In this document: piece by piece, positions 34,421 through 46,747 of the stretch
Layout: each line of letters starts with the position of its first letter
How positions within the stretch are numbered: position 1 is the stretch's first letter
NCBI GenBank assembly: GCA_023653785.1
Contig: JAMKCH010051436.1
Span: 54,955 to 118,954 of the forward strand
DNA length: 64,000 bases
Origin: Ophioderma brevispina
Taxonomy: Eukaryota; Echinodermata; Ophiuroidea; Amphilepidida; Ophiodermatidae
Direction of reading: 5' to 3'
Program-made: the position numbers and the translations under genes
The notes under the pieces: model-generated
Databases searched by the model: none
What the model was told of the DNA's origin: nothing
What the model saw: only the letters and a program-made list of their open reading frames with translations

Positions 34421-34784
34421 AAATTATGTAGAGTTTCAAATTCTGAGTTATATTAGTAACGCCTATCCTTTTCTCCACTTACTATTCAAATTTCGTCCGA
34501 TTTGCTTCCTTGGTTTTGAGAAAGCCGGCGATTTCGAAAGTACAGCCACAATATATTAAAGTCGTTCCAAGTTTGGTGAATACACAATCAAAACATGCTT
34601 GCTTTATTTCTCTTCTGATGTTTCTTTCTTTATCCTCACCTCTTAATTTTGGTTCGGTTAACTAAGTATAACCTTGTCAACTAAATATTAATCAGTTAAA
34701 GACAACCTGGCTTTGACAGATAATGGAAATGTCTTCTGTTCAGAGTGACATCTGTCATAATATTTAATATAACTCATGTTTGGT

Positions 34785-35830
34785 TTCCAGTGGTTACTGT
34801 ATGTTTGCTTGTTTAGACTATGGGGCATAAACCAAATAACCAACTGTATAACAAATTCTGCTGTCTCCATCTGGGGCTAAGGGAAAACCAAGTGTTAATT
34901 CATAATAAATTGTTACAATCACAGAACTGTCTGTTCCCGCACATAAAACTGGCACATTTTCTTGAAAATGAATAAAATGTCACCTCAATTTCTTTTTCTC
35001 AATATCAGAGACCATTGGATATGTATAGACTTCAGCAAACCATGAGCTAAAGATATTACAATGAGCCCGGTATGCGGAGTCATTGTTATAGCCAGGTGTA
35101 ATCACCTCCGCGATTCGGGTTGAGTAACAAAATACCCGTCCTCTTTCACAATAACTAACCAGTTTACGTTATAATATAGTTCGTTGACACTAAGTTTTCT
35201 TCTGAAAACGCGGTAAATTGAATACAAATAAAGTAAAGTAATAAGGTATGGATTTTGGTTCTGCACAAAGTTGTTATGTCAAAGCTTGCCCAGCAACATT
35301 CTCTCATGATGTTAGTTCGTTTTTCTTTCTTTTCGATTAAATGATGAAAAATATGGTCAAAGCTAATTGAACACGCACTATAGAAGCTCAAGATTTATCA
35401 GTTGTGAATGAGGATAAGTAGTTTGTGCTTACGTGATGAATCTTTTCAGCTGCCAGACAATGTAACAATGGTCCTGCACTCCCAGATAAAAAGGAAACTG
35501 AAGTGTTTTCTCCACCGCATACCGGGCCGGTGATTGAATATCTTTAACCTCATTGTTTGATGAAGTCTATGTGTATCCATTGGTCACTGATATTAGGGAA
35601 AAATGAAATTGAAGTAATACTTTATTCATTTTCAAGAAAATGTGCCAGTTTTATTTGCGGGAACAGACGGTTATATGATATTAATAATTTATTATGAATT
35701 TACACTGTGGTTCCCCCTAGCCCCTCGATGGGGACAACAAAACAACAGCATAGAAGGACATGCCCCATAGTCTAGTTTCTTTGTATGTTGTTGCTGACGT
35801 TGTTGCTTTCTATCAAATGGTCATACCAGA
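34785..35830. mobile_element. Foldback element with ~300-bp arms
   Basis: The left arm (34785-35090) and right arm (35505-35830) are inverted copies, sharing TAGACTATGGGGCAT, GGGGCTA, AATTCATAATAAATT, GAACAGAC/GTCTGTTC, TTTTCTTGAAAATGAATAAA, CATTGGATA and GCATACCGGGC-type blocks. The loop of about 415 bp (35091-35504) is unique in the window and has no transposase; the frame at 35164-35391 (minus) has no recognised domain. This is the foldback (long-arm) class of non-autonomous transposon or a recent palindromic duplication. Confidence 0.8.
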
Positions 35831-36289
35831 ACTATGAAGTCGTCAACCTTCATTAATGGGTATAAAATCCCTCCGGTCCAATTTACAATATTTACACGGA
35901 TTTGTCAGACACACTAAGGATAAAAACATTTAAGTTTTGGCAAGTTACTATAGTATAGGAAAACACTGTGCAAACGATTAAAGACCGCGGATGAAACAAT
36001 ACTGACAAAATATGTTAATAACATATTTTGAAAAAAAAAAAAAAAAAAAAAACAACAGGCAAGATTAGTACCAGATTTCTGTAGTTGAAAGAGATTTATT
36101 CAACTTTGCAAGATGAACCTGCTTCAACGGTCTTAGTCAATCTTAGAATGGGGGTAATTGTAGGTAGACTTACAGAATAGGTTGTGTTTTTAAAACCAGT
36201 TGTCCGTTTTGGAAAATGGTTCACTATTTAGAATGCGTTATAAAGTTTTACTATAATTCCTAACCAAAAAGTTGTTCACATATTGATCT
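35831..36289. other. Non-coding stretch with A22 run
   Basis: A22 homopolymer at 36031-36052; otherwise nothing recognised. Confidence 0.6.
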
Positions 36290-37345
36290 ATTTTACACGC
36301 TTTAAAGATATCGAGGTATTTGCATCGTATTTTTCAATATGCATTTTTTCACAAAGATACTTCTAACTTTGTAGCTTAATTAAGAGGGCATATTTGCACT
36401 TTTAATGTCAAACTGTTTCTTTTATGCTTACGGTATAAGTATGAAATGTCCCAGTAGATTTTCAATCCAATGTTCTCGGAAAAGGAGTGTTTGTAAAATA
36501 CGACACTATTGTTATGTGGGAGACGATTATATTTTTCTGATTCTCTCTGTTGGCCTGTCTACCATAGTTTGCATTATTTCTACTCCAGTTTGATCTTGAT
36601 TGCTCATTTATATCCAAACTCTCGCTGATAGTTATAAGTGCAGACAAATGTCGTTAGGATGGGCAACATGTTGTTGAAAGGTAAATGTGTTTGAAAGACA
36701 GAAGGTCGTGCATGAGCTTTCAGAATAAATGAGGAAATATCAGCTGTAATATATGACAAATGAAACGACATCGAAGCATACGTTTTGTCTGCATCGTTTC
36801 CGTTATAAACCTATTATATATAACTGTCAGTATTCAGAAGTGTGTATTGGAGCTGCCTTTTGTACTTTAATACAACAAACGATTGGGGTAACAGAAAGTT
36901 ATAATCTTTGCTGTCGAACTGGCCAGACAATAGTAGCCAAAGCCCTCCATCTTACATTTAACGTAAGCAACACAATATCAGTGGTATACCGAACTCCCGC
37001 TTCATCGGTACTCGCGTCTTTCGAATAATGTTCGGCGCCACCGTGTTCTTTTTTTGCCATGCCAGGTGCACACCGGATTACCTGCTTGTGTAAACAAAAA
37101 TGCGGGTTATCCATAAGCAAGGCACGATTAAATCTATTATATCAGCTTCGAGGTTTATTGGTGGGACTTGACATTATATTATCTCCCTTACCTCTCAGAC
37201 GTATTAAAAGTATGACGGTGCATGGTCATGATTTCATCTTGTCTTGTCAGCTACTGTACAATGGATATTCTCGACGTCATTGCTTTTTTTAAGGATTTCC
37301 CCTATTCAACTGTTGCACAAAGTCCGATGGTATCTAGAATTCGAT
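36290..37345 (+). repeat. Segmental duplication block A' (inverted partner of A)
   Basis: Collinear with the reverse complement of 27209-29085 as described there. It carries the empty sites for both TIR insertions of block A (ATAT at 36751-36754, and ATATGCAT at about 36338-36345). Confidence 0.8.
36753..37345 (+). pseudogene. Degenerate coding-like segment of block A'
   Basis: An ATG frame at 36753-37028 contains QYSEVCI, CCRTGQTI, VAKA and TPAS. The matching frame of block A keeps these in order but has stops and shifts. A second frame, 37059-37292, has MPGAHRIT, CLCK and TVHGHD, also shared with block A. A third, 37222-37512, continues with LDVIAFFKDFPYST and runs on into block D. Taken together they look like one protein broken by frameshifts. 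No family was recognised, and the pieces are not joined here. A mobile-element gene is the simplest guess. Confidence 0.3.
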
Positions 37346-37399
37346 GGCTGTTGATTTTTTATGACACCCATTTTAAACCGATACTTAAAAAGGCGGTAG

Positions 37400-37975
37400 A
37401 CTCTTTTAAAATTAGGGCTATTAGTATTGTTGGAAAAAGGAGTAGAAAATGCCAAAATTCTTTATTAAAATATATAAACATTTTAACAATTATAAGCTCA
37501 GGTCCAAAATGAAAACTTTAGGAATTCGCATATGTAAAGCATGTGTAATACAAAAAAGCAGAACCCATATACCATTGTAAGTACAAGAAAGGCACGTTCC
37601 GCCTGTGAGCAACTAATATTTTTCTGAAAAAGAAGCTGTAACCTGATGTTTCCTCACGTATTCTCACGACTTTTCATAGAAATTTAATGGCAAATGTTTT
37701 GTAGCTGTCATTAAATATAACTAACCAAGATCACAGTGAAAATGAATGGATCAACCTTCCCTTGTAAATTTGTGTTTTGTCTATGCACCCGTTTTTCGTC
37801 ACTCTTTCTATCTAATTTCCTGTGTAATTTTGATCGCTTGTCTGTAGAAATGGAAATGAGTTGTCTAACAAGACAGATCACTTCTTTGCCTGTAGGTGTA
37901 TCCCGTCCAGTCAAACTCTTCAATACCTCGCTAACAGTTGAATAAGTAAATTTAGTTTTATTTTTCAAAGAAACA
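37400..37975 (+). repeat. Segmental duplication block D
   Basis: Collinear with the reverse complement of 44495-45060. Shared blocks include CGCATATGT, TTTTGTAGCTGTCAT/TTTTGTAGCTTGTCAT, ACCAAGATC, GAAATGGAAATGAGTTGTC, TAACAAGACAGA and TTCAATACCTC. D follows A' closely, and D' abuts the end of B2. Confidence 0.75.
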
Positions 37976-40263
37976 CAAAAATTGCCATCATTTAGGTTCA
38001 GTAAGTAGAAAAGTGCTGTTATTTTTTATGTTCAGTATACCTTAGGTTCGGGTTAAAATCCACCGGTTAATCGCCGGTTCCGCCCTTCTTTGACGTTCAA
38101 CGGCTTTCTTTGATTAAATCAGTAAACGCTGTAAGCGTTTTAAAGCTTGCCTAGCAGAAATGTTTATCACAATATTTATAGAATTAGGTGTTTTGCCCAA
38201 GCATTGTTTGCGGTGAAAAGTTGTCATCATCACTTCAATGATGATTATGGTATAAATGTTCGTTGTGTATAAACGAATTAGAACCGTGATTGCTCTAAAT
38301 GATGGTACTTCCTAGAGCGTCCCGTTTTTGTTGCCCTGAATATTATTTCTACTCATGTTTGAACCCCGAGTACAATTGTTGTTCCATATTAATGACGTTT
38401 GTTAATGGTAATTTTTTATTAGGGATCTAGTCCTTTAAAATGGGTGACCATATCATGGACCAATTTTTTCATATTAGTTTTTCTCCTCATGGAAACATCT
38501 CCAAAAATAACATCTGATTACAACTCAGAGTAAATCGGTCCATAAGGCCATTTATAGTCTTAATTTACCCATACGACAATGTGCGTTAAATAATTCAGAC
38601 ATCTTTGTTCCTGACATCAAAAGGAAACATTCCTGTGGCTAAAATTTCACCGTGGTAATAAGATTTTTAATATGAGAAGCGATTTCTCATGGGGACAGGT
38701 ACTTTGTTTATGATGGAAAAGAGAAAATTAAGATGAATGGGAATTCCCCGGATGTAAATTTAGAAACCAAGTCAACTTGTCACGTAGAATCACAACAGAT
38801 ATTGGTAGTTCCCCTGATGTTTTCATGTAAGATGATGCAAATCAGATGAGGTAATTTATGTGAATTACAAATGGATAGTGCAAGGTTAGGCTTTTGCATA
38901 AAAGCATAACATCTTTTGTTATAACAAAAGAGGTAACATCTTTTTTTTTTAACCCTAAAGGCCCGGGGCGAATCCGCCTCGCTGCCCTCGACATATTTTT
39001 GTCGTATCTCACCTATTTGTTATTTTTTCACGCGAAACTACATGACTTTTTTTTTATGAAGCCTTGCGCTCGATTAAGACCATTTTAACAGAATCATGAC
39101 CGACGGTTATACGCGGCATTAGGTAATCGCGCACTGCGTGCGAAGAAAAGCTATTTCCCATTGAAATACACGAACGGCAGAATCCGATTTTTTTTGTGCT
39201 AAGGGGGGATACAGTTACACTATGTTTTATTTTATTGTCTTGATTTATTTTGTAGTAAGAGCATGTGTGCGCATACTTTGAGACACATCATGGCCAAAAA
39301 ATCCAACTTTTGCTTGAACAAAATTGCGAAAAACCATGAATTTTGTGATTTTTTTAGATTTTTCGCATTTTGCATGACGTCATGTTTGTACGGCACGGTA
39401 CGTCATGACAAGGTATGTTTGTACCATTAGCTAGAATATTAAACTAAGAGGGGAATCGCTGTGTATTATGGAATAGCCCAAGCCCGTAACCGTTTTCTCT
39501 CACACACAGCGCACCGTGGCTGTTGCTGCGTAAGCACTCGCGTATGTCCGTCCTGGGAGGCGCAGCACACCATATAAAAATCTTGCGTCACGCGTTATGT
39601 TATCATTGTTTTTGCATTTCCTCCAGGGTCTCCATTTGTCTGATCGGCCGATTTTTCGGCAATAATTATGCGAAAACCATCGAATTGAGTAAACATACTT
39701 CTTAAAAGATTCCTGCATCCCTGATGCACAAAACGTCTCCCAATTACCCCTGTTAATTTTGCTTAGGAGAAGAGATATTTGAGTCCGTGAGATAGCATCT
39801 GGCCATCAGTTTGTTGTTGTTTGTTTTCCTTTTTCAGTGTGACGCACGTAAAATACTTGCGTGTCTCATAAATATGCATAAGGACTTTCCAAATACGACG
39901 ATACGTAAACCAAATATTGTTGTGCCCAAAACTATGAAATGAAGTGCGTATCTCATTATAATACTTTTGGGCACCTTGATTTTGGTTACGCCGTTGCGAG
40001 AGATCCCTGCTTGTCTATCTTTATAAATCATTGGTTTGTACTTTTTTTGGTGTCAATGGACTGGGAGGGTCATAGCTATCCATTTGTACCATATTGGTAC
40101 GTATGATAGTTCATCAATTCGTTTCCGGGATACTAGGGGGGGGAATCCCCCCCCCCCCCGGCGGTGATATTGGCCCAAAAAGCCCGGCTCTTTTAGTGTT
40201 AAGAATTGGGAAATACATAGTGGGAAATCCTCATATAAGGAGAGATTTGAGAATAACAACTTC
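37976..40263. other. Long non-coding stretch
   Basis: No repeat partner and no credible gene. A single kappaB-like GGGAATTCCCC lies at 38739-38749. A T-rich, CpG-rich patch lies at about 38950-39130. Overlapping frames at 39500-39718 (minus) and 39523-39705 (plus) carry no domain. Confidence 0.45.
40134..40162. repeat. G-run/C-run hairpin
   Basis: A run of about nine G, then AAT, then a C run of about fourteen, read directly: a GC-only hairpin with a three-base loop. Such runs are prone to length error. Confidence 0.8.
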
Positions 40264-40850
40264 GCCAGCCCGTAGCCAGGAAGCTATACAGTCTAGTTAT
40301 AGCTAGTCTTGATCTGCAATAATGGTAGATTTTGTGCATTACATAGTGCCAGATTTTATAATATATTGGAAACCACAGGAGCTTGAGAGCTGAACTCTCT
40401 GTTGTCGTCTTTAAAGCCAAAGAGCTTTAGTTTTTGGAATCAAAAAGGCATTCCAGTTTTGTGGGTCCTAAATGTGGACAATTAACGGCCACTGTGGTGG
40501 AAGAACACCTGGATTGTATTGCAAATATGAGTGTCGTCGATGAACTAGTGAACCTTGTCGTTTGAAACTGCAGGACAGAAGTTATCTTCAGGACTGAGAA
40601 GATTCCCATGGAATATTTCCTGTTGATTTATATTGTGTATACTGTCATTGTGGAGTATTCACTGTGAGGACATGTCGTCGTTGAACTGCAACGCTTCTTT
40701 TAACCCTGGACATTAGATGACTTTAACCCTTAAGTAACTTATGTAGAATCATTGAGTGTATCGTTACTGATTGCACATGTAATGGTGTTTGGACATACCA
40801 AATTCTTTAAAACCAATCTGATTAGACTCAGTGTTCTTATAAAATGTTGT
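40264..40850 (+). repeat. Segmental duplication block C
   Basis: Collinear with the reverse complement of 48885-49491. Shared blocks include AAGCTATACAGT, ATAATGGTAGATTT, TTTTGGAATCAAAAAG, CATTCCAGTTTTGTGG, GAAGATTCCCATGGAATAT and TTGAACTGCAACGCTTCTT. It lies just before B2. Confidence 0.75.
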
Positions 40851-40929
40851 TGAATGATAGAATGAAACGGGCCGTACTATTTGTATTCCGGTAATTGTGG
40901 CCAGATATTATTTTTATCATAACCTAGGT

Positions 40930-43900
40930 CATTCTTTCTGACTGTAATTCCAACCATGTGAAGAAATTCGGATTCGAGTAGAGAAACCGAATTACTGTAT
41001 TCCGCATAAACCATAACATATTGACACCTAGGTATTGTTGTAGATTATTCGACCAGACAAAACCCGAGAGCTCGTTTTGACGTTGGCGTGAGTATATATG
41101 TGGCAGATTAATTAAGAAATTCGAATATTGGGTTATAACGCAACTGGAATTTTGGGACGGAATATAATAATGTGATATTCTTGAGGCAAGACCAATCATT
41201 AAATGTTCACAACAAATACAGTTTGTGCGTCCCCTCTTTAAAATGTGGCTCTGTTACAATGCCCGAACTCAAGAAATTGATTTCATTTTTTCTCTAATCA
41301 TATCATCTATCTTCTATTAAACTCACAAATTTTGAGTGTATTCGTTAAGCGAATTAATTCGTAATTGTTATACTTTTTATAAATCAACAAACAATTTTTA
41401 ATTCATAAATTAATAATATCATACATGCTGCACTATAATTAAAACCATGGGTTTAGTTCTAATACTCACTTTTTCTGTTTTCTAAGGGCAGAATTGTCAA
41501 ACAAAATGAGATCATCTTCTAAATCGAGCTGTTTTAGCTATTCCAATTATAAACCTTCTTGTGCAAAGGAATTACCGTGCAATAATACCCCTTGAACATT
41601 TATGCCAAGAGTATTAATAAATAAACAATGGAAAGGTGGAAATTTCTGGGAACAAGCCTGAAATGTCAGAATTGGTGCAGACTGTGTCTAGAATATTATA
41701 CTAAAAGTCCCCAAAATCCTCCTTGTGCATTTTCAGAAGTAAAGGGGGAAAGTTTGTACAGGGTTAAATTACAAAATATTTCAATTGTCCTTAAATGTGT
41801 TCCAACATTTTTTGTCATGTCCAAGGATTAAAAAAGGTATGTTTTGCCCTATTATGGATCTTGTCTTTAATAACTATATGGTAAAAAAGGAAGGCTCCAG
41901 CATCCTGGGGGTAAATTTTCAGAATGGTCGGATTCTTCTGAAGATGTGGGTCAATTCCTCATCTGGTTTGACATGAACACCAATGAATCTTTAAACAGGT
42001 GATGGGTCATTACATTGCAAATTACAGGCCAAGTGTTATGGGTTCTACAGGCTCTATGGGGTCACTGCTTTCTGCTCTTATAATTCAATATGGATCCTTG
42101 TAGGTGATTTGAATGAACATTTTTCTGTTTTAATATGACTCTTCTAAAGTAGCAATTTTGAATCTGGTTTCATGAAATTGGATCATTTTGAAATATTTGA
42201 CCCCCAGGGAGAGACCTTGAATGATTTGTCCTGTAGACTTAAACTACAGGTTGTAGATAGGGCAAACTATACCTTTTATTGCCTCCTTTGGGGACATGAC
42301 AAAAATGTTGGAGCCATTTAGGACATGCTAATATTTTGTAATTTTCAAAAAACCCCTGTACACAAATAGGATTTTAGGGGACTTTTAGTATGTTAATTCT
42401 ACACATTTCGTTCTGCATCCCCAATCCTGACATTTTCCAGCTTGTTCCCAGAAATTTCCACGTTAAAACGCAAAACAAAAAATTCTTGGCCTAATTTACC
42501 GGTTTTCGATTCAAATTTATAGAGAGTCTTTACACAGGCCTAATGGTTTTTTATTAGATTTTTATCAGCCCCTATAAATCAGATGAACACATAGCTCAGT
42601 TTAATCTGTCGATCTTCCGCTGTTCATCTATAACCGCTTTTTATTCCGTCCAAAATGATTATGGTATATGAGAGTGTACTTGCATCATTGCTTAAAGCAG
42701 ACAAATTAAGTAGTGTAAGTGTGCCTACCATGTCAAGCTTAAATCTTTCCAGCGACGTGCCTTATAATTACTTGAATCGCTGATCTTGTAAAGCATTGGA
42801 CCTAAATAGGCAAAGCCGTCTACAACAGAGGCGCCATGCCATCGAAGTATCACGTCGAAGAATGCCTTCACCGCACCTGCATGATCCTTTTGCTCATGAA
42901 CATGCAATATAAAACTTGCAATGACCAAATTCAAACTTAACAGATTACAAAAATAGTAGAAATCAACTAAACTAACAAAAGAGAAACCCGATAAATGCTG
43001 GCAGTATCTTGATACAGAATAAAGCATAAAGCAGGTATTTGATAGTAACATTATACGAGTCTCCACAAATGGCAGCCTAATATGCCTCATTCCGTATTAT
43101 GTATCTATAACAGGGTCCAATCTGATGTCTTAAAAGGTCTTTAATAAATATTTTGTTGGTAAAATGTTACTCGTATACGCTAACTCAGATCGGGTATGAT
43201 GAAATCCGTAACTTAGTGCTTGACGGATTATTTGCCTATACTTTCATAGTGGTCTAGAAGTAGGTCAAATTATTACAGAGTCCCAACTCTGCCCGACAAT
43301 TCTAAGCAATCTTTGTACTACCAGTAAGCAGTTAATCAAACACTCCATCGAAAAGCTCTCAATATTTGCCATTTTACTACAAAGATCCTGCGCTCTCCAG
43401 GCAATGAATATTTGACATATTTGATTACACACAAGTGATGTAAGGACCAAGCTGTTGAATATAATGGTTGTACTTTTAGATCCAGATTCTACCTGCATAA
43501 AAAATGATTTTTTTTATAAAAAAATTCGCTATGTCGCATAATACGTTACACCTAAACTATTTAGCATCGTCCCACACAATTGCGCCAAATCTGGTAATTG
43601 TAAAAAAAATGATTCCAGGTCCGGTGTTTTGTGACGTAAATGAAGCCTATTATCCATTCACGGTTATAGGGAAATCATATAGTATTTCACGTTTACTGTA
43701 ATTGACGGTCACTACCAGTCATTTTTTCAGGATGTAATCAAAACAAAACAACACCATCAAATAAGGGTTTGCATTATTATATTAGGATTTTTTTTCGTAG
43801 CAACGTTACTTTTAAATGGTAAAACTGAAAACAATATAATTTTTAATTACTCTCTTTTGTACGCTTGTGAAATTTTTAAAAAAGAAACTGATTGTGCTGC

Positions 43901-44430
43901 AGACTTAAAAGAAAGTCCAGACACAGATTGTCGACTAAGGAAAGATATAAAATCATTCATAGAATTAAACCAAGAATACACAATTTAATCACAAACATAC
44001 ATCAAACATACATAAGTCGTTACATTATACAGTGTCAACATTGCCGTAAAATAAATAAACAAAGATAAGAAAGAGTAATATTGTAATTGAATCCTCACTA
44101 ATAACTTCATATTACTATTGTGACAAGATCATCTGCCTTTTATCCATTTTTCTTTAATCGTGTTCTTGGAGAAATTTAGAAATGCCTCATTACAAATATA
44201 CACTTCAGTTTTCAAACTATAAATCTAAACAGTGGGACAGAGTGACGGAAATTCTGATAATTTTCTATATAATATAGGTTTGTGTATTATGTGTGTGTGC
44301 ACAGTACCATGATAAAGTCATATTTTTAGAGTTAAAACGAGCCGATTCACAAGACGCTGCAAGTTCTCCAAGCACGAACCTTTTTTAAGCCATAAAATGT
44401 TCCCTTTTGATGTTATCTAAGTTATATTGC
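40930..44430 (+). repeat. Segmental duplication block B, copy 2
   Basis: Direct copy of B1 (31110-34420). It lacks the B1 insertion (empty site 41244-41253) but carries its own 891-bp foldback insertion (41603-42493). B2 and B3 share about 200 bases near 44165-44345 and 63727-63912 that B1 lacks. The frame 42725-43090 (minus, ATG, 121 residues) lies here; B1 does not keep it open, so it is not called as a gene. Confidence 0.85.
41603..42493. mobile_element. F1 foldback element with ~250-bp arms, inserted in B2
   Basis: The left arm (41603-41860) and right arm (42240-42493) are inverted copies. Both contain GTGGAAATTTCTGGGAACAAG near their outer ends (one on each strand), then AAAAGTCCCC, TTGT(G)(T/C)A-type blocks, ACAAAATATT and TTTGTCATGTCC. 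The outer tips are GCCAAGA on one side and TCTTGGC on the other. ATTTA flanks both sides (41598-41602 and 42494-42498); B1 has one ATTTA at 32417-32421. The arms match the F1 fragments at 1820, 8536, 20700 and 21285, so F1 is a foldback family. No transposase frame is inside. Confidence 0.8.
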
Positions 44431-44494
44431 CATATTACAAAGAAAAAAACTAAGCCCATGTCTTCTTACTAACCTAAAATGTTGGAAATGTTAG

Positions 44495-45060
44495 GTTTCA
44501 TTGAAAAGCAAAACTAAACCTACAAATTAACCTTTAGTGAGGTATTGAAACGTTTTGAAAATCTCCCTGCAGTGGATACACGTAAAAGGCAAACACGTGC
44601 TCTGTCTTGTTAGACAACTCATTTCCATTTCTCCAGGCAAGCGATCAAATTCATACATCAATTAGAACGATTACACAACGGGTGTTATTACCAGACATTT
44701 ACAAAGACAGCTCTGATTCATTAATTTTCACTGCGATCTTGGTTTGCATGACAAGCTACAAAACATTTACAAATTAAATTGCTATCTTTCGTAATATTTA
44801 GGAAATTGGAACAGATTCGATTCCAGAAAACAAATAGTGGTTCACAGCAGATCTTGCCTCTCTTTGTGATTACGTGTGGCATAAGAGCCATGTATTTCTT
44901 GTCTTATACATGTACGTCTCTCACATATGCGCATTCCCCAAAGTTTTCCTTCTTTTTTGGATTGAAGCTTATAAAAGTGATAAGTGACAAAATGTCATGA
45001 TTATTTTGGCGCTATTTCTAGTTGCATATTTCTAGTTTCAAATACTTTCAAAATCACATG
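44495..45060 (-). repeat. Segmental duplication block D' (inverted partner of D)
   Basis: See block D. It starts right after B2, so B2 is bracketed by C on the left and D' on the right, both of which have inverted partners elsewhere. Confidence 0.7.
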
Positions 45061-45200
45061 TCTTTATTTTGTAAGAGATGGACAAAATAACCCGTTACTC
45101 AATAAACAGTGCGGGTGAAACGATTCTACATGCCATAAATTTTAGAAATGTTTACTACATATGAACATGAGTTATCAACTTATTTTTTAATGTTCATCAC

Positions 45201-45219
45201 TGATAAACATTGTTTATCA
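45201..45219. promoter_or_regulatory. Perfect 9+1+9 palindrome with two forkhead-like cores
   Basis: TGATAAACATTGTTTATCA is an exact palindrome around a central T. Each half contains (A)TAAACA, the core of forkhead-class sites. Regulatory function is inferred from the motif only. Confidence 0.2.
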
Positions 45220-46465
45220 ATCTAAAAACAATTTTTTCCAGTTAAAACACGTGACTCGATGTCGTTTTCTCTATAAACAAAGAGAATATTCAATAGGTGG
45301 AACACGTCTTGCAGTGATGCATGCAAAAAATATTCTGGGGACAACAAGAAGTACAATAGCTGTTGAAAGTAGGGTAGGAAGGAGCAATATTCTATAGATG
45401 CATCACCAATGTTCACAAACACAGGTTAGCACCTGGCCTATTGACATACTAGGGGTGTTAGTGCACGAACACTGCTCTACTCAAGAACCTAATACTGATT
45501 GAGAAGGAATTTGAAAAGCACATGTCCCACAGGTGCACACGCATGCCGCCGGGCAGCACATTGTTCCTTGCACGGCTATGACGTCACATGCTACGTCGCA
45601 TGTGCAGCACGTTATGGAAGCCATTCTATACTGACTTTATCAATCGCACTTCCCATTTTCATGAAGTATTTATCCCATTTAAAGGTGTTTTTACACCATT
45701 AATTGAATGTGACTGTAGACAAGAGCAGTTATTTTTATCGGATTGTATAGGTTGAATGTGGGGATGTTTTACAGAAGGTACAATTATTTGCTGTGTTACA
45801 TTATGTATAGTTTTCTATGTAAATATAAGAACTAATATTACTGACAATTTCCATTTAAATTTATAATTCATATATGCAACGACATTTTAACTTGCATTTG
45901 TAACACTCTACTTATCAACTAAATACTATATCATATATACACATCATCTTACACCAACAAGTGTTAATATTACCTTGTTATTCTCTTAATATATTTAAAG
46001 AGCGTTATCGTGTAACCATTTACATACATGGGGGACAATAACCAATCAGATATTCCATTTCACGGTTGTGTGGGCATCCAACCTGTTTAATGTCAGGAAA
46101 TCTATCGCGCATAAATGTTTAACTTAAGCTATATTGTAATGTGATACAGGTAAAACCTGGGAAGCAGTTGGAACGTTTTTGATTTGCTGTATGTTATATT
46201 TTTTTGAGATTTCATTCTAATAGGTTATTTATTCTCAAATTTATTAATTAATGACTTTCAATTTGAACCGCCTTTTTACGTGAGCAACTGAAATGATTAC
46301 AACTCCGGTAAACCACATCGTATGGTCAGAACTTATTTTGTTGAAATCATTATATTGCAAATGTACATTGATTCATATTGCAATGAAATGGCAATTAGTA
46401 GAATTATTAACAAAAAAACCAACAAAAGAAATTTTGTTTGGAGAAACGTCAACTTGCCAATGCGG
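45220..46465. other. Non-coding stretch, nothing recognised
   Basis: A frame at 45499-45702 is Cys/Ala/His rich but has no domain. No repeat partner. Confidence 0.4.
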
Positions 46466-46493
46466 TTTTATTATTATTATTATTATTATTATT
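46466..46493. repeat. (ATT)n microsatellite
   Basis: Nine or so ATT units read directly. Confidence 0.9.
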
Positions 46494-46747
46494 CCTATTT
46501 AACACACTTGATTACCTAGGCAGTTATAGTGCAAAACATTTAACTTATGAAGTTGTAACCAATATATCATAGACATTCTGATTTTGTTTTCAGATTGTTT
46601 AATTCTCCTAGACTAAATTGCATCCATTTTTCATTTTGTTTAAATTAATTGGGAAAGCTACATATGCATTTATTTATTTTTTTAATAGTGAGTGTCGTTT
46701 GTAAGCGTAAAGTAGAGTATCATATAATAAGGAAATATTCTGGTTCC

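Noticed and set aside
42725..43090. 121-residue frame in block B2
   Set aside because: The matching region of B1 has stops and shifts, and no domain is recognised.
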